From Beijerinckiaceae bacterium (GTDB lineage: Bacteria > Pseudomonadota > Alphaproteobacteria > Rhizobiales > Beijerinckiaceae), in contig JALORF010000003.1 of the NCBI GenBank assembly GCA_025459195.1, positions 1 through 47,693 of the forward strand: a stretch of DNA of 47,693 nucleotides, read 5' to 3'. The stretch's first letter is position 1; each line of letters opens with the position of its first letter. Of the stretch, positions 39,074-47,693 are shown in pieces. A program made the position numbers and the translations under genes. The notes beneath the pieces are model-generated. The model saw only the letters and a list, made by a program, of their open reading frames with translations, was not told the DNA's origin and did not search any database.

Positions 39074-40024
39074 ATGATCCCTGAACCATGCTTCGACATC
39101 GCTCATCTGGCGCATGTGGAGTTGTTGACCAACAAGCCCGAAGCGAGCCTCGACTTCTTCGTCAATGTCCTTGGTCTCACCGAAAGCGGCCGCGATGGCG
39201 GCTCGGTCTATCTCAGGGCCTATGACGATTACGAGTTCCACACGCTGAAACTGACGGCCTCGCACACCACCGGCGTGGGGCATGTCGGCTATCGCGCAAG
39301 CAGCGAGGCAGGACTGATGCGCCGTGTTGCTGCCATCGAGGCGATGGGGGCGGGCCTGGGCTGGACCGATGGCGACCTCGGCCATGGCAAGGCCTTCCGC
39401 TTCCATGATCCCGATGGCCACATCTTCGAGATCTACTTCGAAACCGTGAAATACGCGGCGCCTGAAGCGGAACGGCCCGCCCTCAAGAACCAGGCGCAGC
39501 GCTTCCACGGGCGCGGATGCGGCGTGCGCCGCCTCGATCATCTCAACCTGTTGGCGCAGGATGTTGATGCGATCCGCGCCTTCATGCCGCGCGCGCTGGG
39601 AAGCAGGGTGACCGAGCAGATCGTGCTCGACAGCGGCGAGGTCGGCGGTTGCTGGTTCACCGTCAACAACAAGAGCTATGACATCGCCTACACGCGCGAC
39701 AAGACGACTGCACGGGGCCGCTTCCACCATATGACCTATGCGGTGGACCAGCGCGAGCAGGTGCTGCAGGCGGCGGATGTCTTTCTCGAACACGGCGTGC
39801 ATATCGAGACCGGCCCGCACAAGCACGCCGTGCAGCAGACCTTCTTCCTGTATGTCTATGAGCCGGCCGGCAACCGGATCGAGATCGCCAATGCAGGTGC
39901 GCGCCTCATTCTCGATCCCGATTGGCAGACCGTGACCTGGACCGAAACGGAGCGCAAGAAAGGTCAGGCCTGGGGTCTGAAGACCATCGACAGCTTCCAC
40001 ACCCACGGAACGCCGCCAGAATAG
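39074..40024 (+). CDS. Type I (VOC) extradiol ring-cleavage dioxygenase, catechol 2,3-dioxygenase-like
   Basis: Two VOC modules; candidate metal ligands in HLAHVELLT (His), GRFHHMTYAV (His), NRIEIAN (Glu). Confidence 0.85.
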   Translation: MIPEPCFDIAHLAHVELLTNKPEASLDFFVNVLGLTESGRDGGSVYLRAYDDYEFHTLKLTASHTTGVGHVGYRASSEAGLMRRVAAIEAMGAGLGWTDGDLGHGKAFRFHDPDGHIFEIYFETVKYAAPEAERPALKNQAQRFHGRGCGVRRLDHLNLLAQDVDAIRAFMPRALGSRVTEQIVLDSGEVGGCWFTVNNKSYDIAYTRDKTTARGRFHHMTYAVDQREQVLQAADVFLEHGVHIETGPHKHAVQQTFFLYVYEPAGNRIEIANAGARLILDPDWQTVTWTETERKKGQAWGLKTIDSFHTHGTPPE

Positions 40025-40035
40025 GTGGCAACCGT

Positions 40036-40068
40036 TCGCAGGCCGTGGTGCGGCGGGCCGGCCTGCGA
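40036..40068. terminator. Hairpin in convergent intergenic region (possible bidirectional terminator, no T-tract)
   Basis: TCGCAGGCC-N15-GGCCTGCGA perfect 9-bp inverted repeat directly after the dioxygenase stop. Confidence 0.45.
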
Positions 40069-40177
40069 CGAGGCCTTGCTTGAGCGGCCAGCCATTGCCG
40101 CGCCACGCAAACCAAGCGGCCTTTGGCAAGCCGGAGACGGTTCACACAGACGGCTGCGCGGCGCGGCGTCTTGCTGG

Positions 40178-40867
40178 TCATCCGGCGCGGGTTGCGGCCC
40201 CGGCGCTGTCCAGCGCTGCGCGCGCATCGCGGGCGGTTCCGAATTGCGGCAGGTCGGGTCGCCCGCCAGCATGCACGAAGCTGAGCGCATCGCGGATGAA
40301 GGCGATCTGCGCGGTTTCTTCGATGATCTCGGCGAGGTATTGCGCCTCCATCATCGTCTTGCCGACGCCGATCGTGCCATGATTGGCCAGAACCGCCGCC
40401 CGGATCGCCGGATCCCGAAACACCGGGCTGATCTCGACCTCGGTCTGCGGCCCGCCATTGCTTGAGAGCGGGATCAGCGGCATGCGGCCGATCTTCTCGA
40501 TGGTCTGCACGGTGAGGCAGGGAATCTCGAGCCCCGCGCTGGCATAGCCGGTGGCCCAGGGGCTGTGGCAATGCACGATGGCGTGGATGTCGGGCCGGAT
40601 TCGATAAAGATCGAGATGGAAATCGAGGTCCTTGGAAGGCTTGAACGGGGACGGCTCCAGCCGTCCGTCGAGATGCACCACCTGCAGGTTGTCGCGGGAG
40701 CATTCGTTGAAGCCGATGCCGGACGGCTTGATCAGAATGGCGCTCCCGCCCCCCAACCGTAGCGAGAGGTTGCCGCCCGCGTTGGTCTGAAGCCTCAGAT
40801 CGAAGCAGCGCCGCGCCGCCCAGATCAGCGTGTCCTTGCGGCTTTCGATGTCCAGTGGATCGAGCAT
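40178..40867 (-). CDS. Class II aldolase/adducin family protein
   Basis: TNAGGNLSLRL, IKPSGIGF, HAIVHCHSPWATGYA, LANHGTIGVGKTMMEA. Confidence 0.88.
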   Translation of the reverse strand: MLDPLDIESRKDTLIWAARRCFDLRLQTNAGGNLSLRLGGGSAILIKPSGIGFNECSRDNLQVVHLDGRLEPSPFKPSKDLDFHLDLYRIRPDIHAIVHCHSPWATGYASAGLEIPCLTVQTIEKIGRMPLIPLSSNGGPQTEVEISPVFRDPAIRAAVLANHGTIGVGKTMMEAQYLAEIIEETAQIAFIRDALSFVHAGGRPDLPQFGTARDARAALDSAGAATRAG

Positions 40868-40884
40868 GGCGGGTTTCCTGTGGC

Positions 40885-42039
40885 TCAGAGATTGAAGGCG
40901 GCGAGTTCAGCCAGCGCGCTGGCGGCCGTGGCCGGGTGATTGATGTGGCTGTCGAGCACCTTGAGGCTGATGCCGGGGCGCAGGCTGGCCTGCATCGCCT
41001 CCAGAAAGACGCGCCGCAGCGCCTCATCCTCGATGGCCCCGCCGGGTGCGTCCTGATGCGAAAAGCCGCCCATCGGCACGAGCACCGCGACCGGGGCTGC
41101 GGCGGGCATGAGCGCGGCTGCAAGGGCACGGGCCAGAGCCGCCATCTCGTCATGCGTCACTTTCACATGGGTGAAATGGCCGGAATGGGCATAGTGCGGG
41201 CGCCCAAGCAGATCGGCGGGCACATCGCGCAAGGCACCGAGCCCGATGAAATTCAGCGCGCCCGGCAGCAGCAGCACCGGCATGGCCCGCGCGACCGCAA
41301 TGCTGAAGCGCTCCGGCATGGCGACATGCGCGCCGCCGAGCATGAGGCGCGTGAGCTCATGCGGGGTTGCATCCACCAACGCGCGAAAACGCCCCTCGCT
41401 GGCCATGCGGACATAGGCAGCCCCACCATAGCCGTTGGCGTGGAACAGGGTGGGTTCATGCCCTGCATCGCGCAGGCCGGCGGCGATGCCATCCGCCACC
41501 CCTTGCGTCGCGCCCAGCGCGGTGAGCGCCACCCCGGTCGATGACGCGACCGGGCGCTCGGCCCCGGCCTCGGCGACCAGCGCTGCAACCATGGCCGCCG
41601 CCCGGCCAAGCGTCTGGCGCAGGGCGTGGTTGAGCCCGGCAATGTCCGCCAGCGTCGGCACGAGGATGATGCCGGCACTGGCCAGGGCGGGGCGCGGATC
41701 GAAGGGCAGGGTGGTGACCATCACCTGCGGCAGGTCCATCGGCTGGTTCTGCATCAGCGCCAGGGCCATCTCGCCGCCTGTGCCGCCGCCAAGGCCGATG
41801 ACGGCTGCTGCGCCGCCCGCCACCAGCGCCGCCAGATCGCCGGTCGCCCGCGTCGTCACCTGCGCCATCCCGGCCAGCTTGCGCTCGCCTTGCCAGACCG
41901 CCCCTTCGGCACCAAGGCTGATGTCGACCAGCGCCACGCCAAGGCCGCACCGCTCCAGCGCGCGTGCCAGAAAGGCGGCCTCAGCGGCTTTGGTGTCCAG
42001 CGTGGCGATCAGCGCCACGACGGGCCGGACAGGCTGCAC
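40885..42039 (-). CDS. Tm-1-like / UPF0261 family protein
   Basis: VALIATLDTKAAEAAFLARALERCGLGVALVDISLG, AAAVIGLGGGTGGEMALALMQ, PHYAHSGHFTHVKVTHDEMAALARALA, VLVPMGGFSHQDAPGGAIED. Confidence 0.87.
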   Translation of the reverse strand: MQPVRPVVALIATLDTKAAEAAFLARALERCGLGVALVDISLGAEGAVWQGERKLAGMAQVTTRATGDLAALVAGGAAAVIGLGGGTGGEMALALMQNQPMDLPQVMVTTLPFDPRPALASAGIILVPTLADIAGLNHALRQTLGRAAAMVAALVAEAGAERPVASSTGVALTALGATQGVADGIAAGLRDAGHEPTLFHANGYGGAAYVRMASEGRFRALVDATPHELTRLMLGGAHVAMPERFSIAVARAMPVLLLPGALNFIGLGALRDVPADLLGRPHYAHSGHFTHVKVTHDEMAALARALAAALMPAAAPVAVLVPMGGFSHQDAPGGAIEDEALRRVFLEAMQASLRPGISLKVLDSHINHPATAASALAELAAFNL

Positions 42040-42042
42040 CTG

Positions 42043-42909
42043 TCAGCCCTTGACCGCGCCAGCGGTCATGCCGGTGATGATCTGGCGTGAGGCGACGAAG
42101 GTGAACAGGATCGGCGGCACGGCCAGCAGCATGCCAGTGGCCATGATCACACCCCAGTCGATGTTGTATTCGGTCAGGCTGTTGACAATGGTGACAGGCA
42201 CCGTGCGCGTGTTGCGGTCCGACAGGGCGTTGGCCAGCAGGAACTCGTTCCAGCCGATGCGGAAGGTGAAGATGGCCGCCGCCGCCAGGCCGGGTTTGAC
42301 CAGCGGCAGCACCACAAGGAAGAAGACCTGGAACGGGCCGGCACCATCCATCCGCGCCGCTTCCTCAAGCTGAACCGGCACCTGCACGATGAAGCTCTGC
42401 AGGATCCAGATCACGAAGGGCAGGTTCATCGCGACATAGATCAGGATGATGCCGGTGCGTGTGCCGCTGATGCCGAACTGGAAGGTCCAGATGCCGAACA
42501 CCGGCACCAGCAGCACGGCAGGCGGCACCATGCGCATCAGCAGCGTCGAGAGCGAAACCGTGTCGCGTCCCATGAAACGGAAGCGCACCAGCGCATAGGC
42601 GGCCATGCAGCCGATCACCAGCGTCAGCGCGGTCGAAACAAGACAGATCACCAGCGAGTTGACCAGCGCCCGCCCGAAGGTGGGGTCGCAGGAGGCAAGG
42701 CCCGCCGGCTCATACCAGAGCAGATCGCACAGGGCCGTCTCGTAGTTGCGCAGCGTCGGCATGAAGATCAGGCCGCCCACATCCGACATGATGTCGACGT
42801 TGAGCTTCAGCGATGTGGCCAGCATCAGCAGGATCGGCCCGACCGCCATGATGACCAGCGCCACCAGCAGGGCGTAGAAGGCCGGGCTCTGCTTCTCGGT
42901 CTGGGTCAC
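42043..42909 (-). CDS. CUT1-type ABC transporter permease (MalG-like)
   Basis: Multi-TM; EEAARMDGAGPFQVFFLVVLPLVKPGLAAAA EAA loop. Confidence 0.87.
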   Translation of the reverse strand: MTQTEKQSPAFYALLVALVIMAVGPILLMLATSLKLNVDIMSDVGGLIFMPTLRNYETALCDLLWYEPAGLASCDPTFGRALVNSLVICLVSTALTLVIGCMAAYALVRFRFMGRDTVSLSTLLMRMVPPAVLLVPVFGIWTFQFGISGTRTGIILIYVAMNLPFVIWILQSFIVQVPVQLEEAARMDGAGPFQVFFLVVLPLVKPGLAAAAIFTFRIGWNEFLLANALSDRNTRTVPVTIVNSLTEYNIDWGVIMATGMLLAVPPILFTFVASRQIITGMTAGAVKG

Positions 42910-43823
42910 GTTGCGGGCTCCTGAGCGGCGGCCAGGCGGCGGCTGCGCGCTTCACTGGCCTTGGTGTAGAGGAACATGGCAAGCGTCAACGCCATGAGCA
43001 CCAGCAACAGGATGTTGGACATGGCCGCAGCCTCGCCGAGCGCCCGGAACTCGGATGCCGTGCGGTTGATGCGCAGCGACAGGATCTCGGTCGACAGCCC
43101 CGGCCCGCCATTGGTCATCACCAGAATGACCTCCAGCACCTTGAAGGCGTCGATCAGCCTGAGCAGCATCGTGACAATCAGCACCGGCAGCATCAGGGGC
43201 AGCTTGATGTAGAGGATGGCCTGCCAGCCGCGCGCGCCATCGATGCGTGCCGCTTCCAGCGCCGATTTCGGCAGCGATTGCAGCGCCGCCAGCGACAGGA
43301 TGAAGATGAACGGCGTCCATTGCCAGACATCGGCGATGATGACGGCGGCAAAGGCCCAGGAACTGTCCGACAGCCAGGGCACAGGCTCCAGCCCGAGCGA
43401 GTTTAGCGTCCGGTTGAAGATGCCGATGGTGGGATGATACATGTAGCGCCACATCAGGCCCACGACGATCGGCGCAATCATCATCGGCAGGATGAAGACA
43501 GTGCGCAGCACCGTCAGCCCCTTCATGTTGCGGTCGAGCAAGAGCGCGAGGCCGACCCCGAGCACCATCTCCACCGATACCACGATCGCCGCAAAGGCGA
43601 GCGTGACGCGCAGGCTTTCGAGGAAGGCGGCGTCGGACAGGAGCTTGGCATAGTTCCTGAGCCCCACGAAGCTGGCTTCGCCGATGCGCTGGCTCGGGTT
43701 CCAGTCCAGGAAGCTGGCATAGATCACGTAGATGATCGGATAGACCAGCGCGCCAAGCAGGATCACCAGCGCCGGCGCCAGGAACAGGTAAGGGGTCAGC
43801 CGGTTGGCCGTCGCGACACTCAC
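42906..43823 (-). CDS. CUT1-type ABC transporter permease (MalF-like)
   Basis: Multi-TM; KSALEAARIDGARGWQAILYIKLPLMLPVLIV EAA loop. Confidence 0.87.
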   Translation of the reverse strand: MSVATANRLTPYLFLAPALVILLGALVYPIIYVIYASFLDWNPSQRIGEASFVGLRNYAKLLSDAAFLESLRVTLAFAAIVVSVEMVLGVGLALLLDRNMKGLTVLRTVFILPMMIAPIVVGLMWRYMYHPTIGIFNRTLNSLGLEPVPWLSDSSWAFAAVIIADVWQWTPFIFILSLAALQSLPKSALEAARIDGARGWQAILYIKLPLMLPVLIVTMLLRLIDAFKVLEVILVMTNGGPGLSTEILSLRINRTASEFRALGEAAAMSNILLLVLMALTLAMFLYTKASEARSRRLAAAQEPAT

Positions 43824-43911
43824 TCTTGGCCTTTCGGGGGCAGCGACGCGGCGAGCATGACCAGCGCGCCGCGTCCAGGTTTCATCAACGGTCCGGGCCT
43901 TGCGTCAGGCC

Positions 43912-45270
43912 TTACTTGCGCCAGGTGTAGTAGCCGGCGGCCTGCATTTCGGCACGGGTCCGCGTGGCGACACCATCGAGGCTGGCCTTGATGTCGGCAT
44001 TCTCTGTCAGCACCTTGGACAGGGTGGTGCCGAGATCGGCGTTGATCTTGCCCCATGGCGGGATGATCGGCCGCCAGTCCGGATCGGCATCCTTGAGCGC
44101 TTCGCCGAAGGCTGCGGAATAGGGGAACTTGGCATTCAAGGCCGCGTTGGCATGGGTCGAGAAGCGCGACGGGTTGCCGCCTTCCAGCGCGATCTTGAGG
44201 TCGGCCTCCTTCGAGGTCAGCCACTGCATCAGCAGGAAGGCCGCTTCCTTGTTCTTGGCGTTCTTGGGGATGGCGATGCCGAACCCGCCCGTCTGCGAAC
44301 CGCGCCGGACACCGGCAGGATGCTTCACCCAGCCGACCTTGCCGACAACCTTGCTGTTGGCGGGGTTTTCGAAGCCGGCCGCATAGACCGTGCTGTCCAG
44401 GAACATGGCCGACGTGCCTTGCGCGAACGAGGCGGCCGCTTCGGCCGGACCGAACACCTGCGAGCCCTTCACGCCGCAATCGATCATGGTCTTCAGCGCC
44501 CTGGCGGCAGCAACGCCCTGCTCGTTGTTGACGATCGGATTCCACTGGTCATCGAAGATGCGCCCGCCAAGCGGGGCCAGATGCAGCAGGAAGGCATGCG
44601 CCGCATGGTGGCCGGAGGCCGCGCGCATGGCAACGCCCCCCATGCCCGGTTCAAGCTGCGGGATCTTGCAGGCCAGATCGAGGAACTCGGTATAGGTCTG
44701 CGGCGGGGTCAGCTTGTGCTTCTCGAAGATGTCCTTGCGATAGAACAGGACCGAGGTTTCAGCGCCGAAAGGGACCCCGAACAGCGAGCCGGTGGGGCCG
44801 GGCAGATAGCCCTTCTTGCCGCCCGCCACGCCGATGTTCTGGACGTAGCCGTCGATCAGGTCCTCCGCATCGTAGGCCGGATCCGCGAGCTTCGGGTTCA
44901 TGAAGTAGCGCGCCAGGTTCTCGAGCTGGTCGGCAAACACATAGTCCGCCTTCGAGAACACGACATAGGAGATCAGGTCATAATCACCGCGCGCCTTGGT
45001 CAGCTCCAGTGTCTGCTTCTCGCGCATCTTGAGGAATTCAAGCTGGTCGACCTCGACCTGGATGCCGGTCTGCCGCGTGAACTCCGGCAGCACCTTGCGC
45101 ACGGCGGTGTAATGCGGGTGCGCCGGGAAGTTCACCACCAGCCGTGTGCCCGCATAAGGCTTGTAGGCGGCTTCCGACGCCATGGCCGGGCCCGCGCCAG
45201 CCGCCATGCCGGCTGTGGCGAGCGCGCTCGCCAACAGGGCAGCCTTCACACTGAAACGTCTCAAATCCAT
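43912..45270 (-). CDS. Extracellular solute-binding protein (SBP family 1)
   Basis: Signal peptide MDLRRFSVKAALLASALATAGMAAGAGPAMA; FTRQTGIQVEVDQLEF; FGVPFGAETSVLFYRKDIFEKHKLTPPQTYTEFLDLA. Confidence 0.88.
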   Translation of the reverse strand: MDLRRFSVKAALLASALATAGMAAGAGPAMASEAAYKPYAGTRLVVNFPAHPHYTAVRKVLPEFTRQTGIQVEVDQLEFLKMREKQTLELTKARGDYDLISYVVFSKADYVFADQLENLARYFMNPKLADPAYDAEDLIDGYVQNIGVAGGKKGYLPGPTGSLFGVPFGAETSVLFYRKDIFEKHKLTPPQTYTEFLDLACKIPQLEPGMGGVAMRAASGHHAAHAFLLHLAPLGGRIFDDQWNPIVNNEQGVAAARALKTMIDCGVKGSQVFGPAEAAASFAQGTSAMFLDSTVYAAGFENPANSKVVGKVGWVKHPAGVRRGSQTGGFGIAIPKNAKNKEAAFLLMQWLTSKEADLKIALEGGNPSRFSTHANAALNAKFPYSAAFGEALKDADPDWRPIIPPWGKINADLGTTLSKVLTENADIKASLDGVATRTRAEMQAAGYYTWRK

Positions 45271-45333
45271 GCCATCCTCCCAGATGCTGGCCGCCCGTTC
45301 GCGGGGGGCCGTGATAGTGGTTGCATTCCAGCC

Positions 45334-46413
<1,080 letters not shown>

Positions 46414-46477
46414 GCTCTCCCTCATCGGCAGGGTCGGTCATGCCGCACTGCTCATTTGCACGGAAGCTAGGTGCTTG

Positions 46478-46488
46478 TTGTATACATA
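46478..46488. promoter_or_regulatory. Candidate GntR operator TTGTATACATA
   Basis: Contains perfect palindrome TGTATACA; lies in the divergent region between the ATPase gene and gntR. Confidence 0.5.
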
Positions 46489-46580
46489 GTCAATTGTTTT
46501 TATGCATGACACGCGGAGGTGGTTTGAACGCACGTCCGCCCATGCTAGGATCGAGCGCTCGCGACGGAGACGACAGCACC

Positions 46581-47231
46581 ATGGACAGCCCATCCCCCGG
46601 CCGGGAAACGACGTCGGCACGCATCGAGTCCGCCCTGCTTGAGGATATCGCGATCGGTGAACTCGGCCCCGCCGACAAGCTCGATGAGACCGGCCTTGCG
46701 GCGCGCTTCGGTGTGTCGCGCACGCCGGTCCGCGAGGCGCTGAGCCGGCTCCTGGCCCAGGGCGTGCTGGTGGGCGGCGACAAGCGCGGCGTGCGTGTGG
46801 CGCATTACAGCCGCGAGGAACTGGCCCAGATGTTCGAGGCCATGCACGAGATCGAGGCACTTTGCGCCGGCTTGGCGGCCCAAAGGCTGACCTTGCTGGC
46901 GCGCGCCGAGCTGGAGACAGCTCAGGCCGAGTGCCTTGCCGCCGCCGAGTCCGGCGACAGGCTGCGCTACCTCAAGGCCAACGAGGCGCTGCATTTCCTG
47001 ATCTACCGGGCGACACGCAACACCTATATCGAGAATCTCGCTGTCGATTTCCGCCGCCGCACTGGTCCTTTCCGCGCCAAGAAGTTTGCCACGCGGGCCG
47101 ACCTGATCGCCTCGGCCGCCAGCCACGAGGAATTGCTGCAGACCATCTTCTCGGCCGATTCGGAGCGCGCTTCGGACGGCATGCGCCGGCATATGACCGC
47201 GAGCTTTCTGCGGGTTCTGGCGGTCAACTGA
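46581..47231 (+). CDS. GntR family transcriptional regulator (FCD-type)
   Basis: wHTH LDETGLAARFGVSRTPVREALSRLLAQGVLVGGDKRGVRVAHYSREELAQMFEAMHEIEALCAGLAAQRL followed by helical FCD-like domain; upstream in-frame starts from 46440 possible. Confidence 0.9.
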   Translation: MDSPSPGRETTSARIESALLEDIAIGELGPADKLDETGLAARFGVSRTPVREALSRLLAQGVLVGGDKRGVRVAHYSREELAQMFEAMHEIEALCAGLAAQRLTLLARAELETAQAECLAAAESGDRLRYLKANEALHFLIYRATRNTYIENLAVDFRRRTGPFRAKKFATRADLIASAASHEELLQTIFSADSERASDGMRRHMTASFLRVLAVN

Positions 47232-47302
47232 GCCGCCCGGCTAAGGCTCGAAGGCAAAAACAGCGGCGGCACGGCCATATTCAGCTAGACAGGCGATCTT
47301 CA

Positions 47303-47313
47303 TTGCATACATA
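47303..47313. promoter_or_regulatory. Candidate GntR operator TTGCATACATA
   Basis: 10 of 11 bases match the site at 46478; lies between gntR and the MBL-fold gene. Confidence 0.4.
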
Positions 47314-47340
47314 ACTAGCGTGTTGCATCCGGAGACGACC

Positions 47341-47693
47341 ATGGGCATTGCCGAGACGAAGATCTACCCCATCAACACGGGCTGGCTTGAGGCCGACCTC
47401 GGCACCTACATTTTCTGGAAGGGGCCGGCCGGCAAGAAGATATGGAACCCGGTCTACTGCTATTATGTCGACACCGGCGAGCACAAGATCCTGATCGACA
47501 CCGGCCTGTGCGACGAGGCCAGGGCCACGAAATACCACCACAAGTGCGAGAAGCGCGGCTGCACCGAGGTGCACAAGCACCTTGTGGAGAAGCTCGGCGT
47601 CCACCCGGACGAGATCGATGCGGTGATCTTCACGCATCTGCACTGGGACCACGTGCAGAACATGAAGGAGTTCCGCAACGCGCGCTACATCGC
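47341..47693 (+). CDS. MBL-fold metallo-hydrolase (N-acyl homoserine lactonase-like), truncated by window end
   Basis: MGIAETKIYPINTGWLEADLGTYIFWKGPAGKKIWNPVYCYYVDTGEHKILIDTGL...VIFTHLHWDHVQNM: metal-binding HxHxDH; RBS ggaga; absent from the ORF track because no stop falls in the window. Confidence 0.88.
   Translation, partial: MGIAETKIYPINTGWLEADLGTYIFWKGPAGKKIWNPVYCYYVDTGEHKILIDTGLCDEARATKYHHKCEKRGCTEVHKHLVEKLGVHPDEIDAVIFTHLHWDHVQNMKEFRNARYI

Overview
The window is a GC-rich chromosomal segment, probably alphaproteobacterial / Rhizobiales-like (inferred from gene content and order). Left part (about 1-9.5 kb) is mostly housekeeping: C-terminal part of a Pro-rich protein, ATM1-type ABC exporter, MFS transporter, phosphatidylserine decarboxylase (psd), a frame-disrupted DUF3047-like gene, phosphatidylserine synthase (pssA), Maf, an acyl-CoA ligase lying between maf and yacG, yacG, and tRNA-Phe(GAA). 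After the tRNA the content is almost all transport and catabolism: Fe-dependent alcohol dehydrogenase; tungstate-type importer (tupBCA) with a divergent HTH-PBP regulator; SDR; cobalamin riboswitch plus BtuB-like receptor; bicupin + RraA-like gene + CUT1 importer with no ATPase; VOC protein + Dpp-type peptide importer with an extra leaderless solute-binding protein; LysR + 4-oxalomesaconate module (galD/galB/galC-like) with an orphan TctC, a DctPQM TRAP importer and a type I extradiol dioxygenase; a second CUT1 operon (with ATPase, Tm-1-like/UPF0261 and class II aldolase) divergent from a GntR regulator; and an MBL-fold hydrolase cut by the window end. Best leads: (1) gallate-type lower pathway paired with a type I (VOC) extradiol dioxygenase and no visible LigAB/GalA-type enzyme; (2) the Tm-1-like/class II aldolase CUT1 system; (3) a shared TTGYATAC motif that may link the ATPase-less CUT1 operon to the GntR-controlled one. 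No CRISPR array, rRNA or recognisable IS/transposase was seen. All family calls are from reading motifs; no searches were run.
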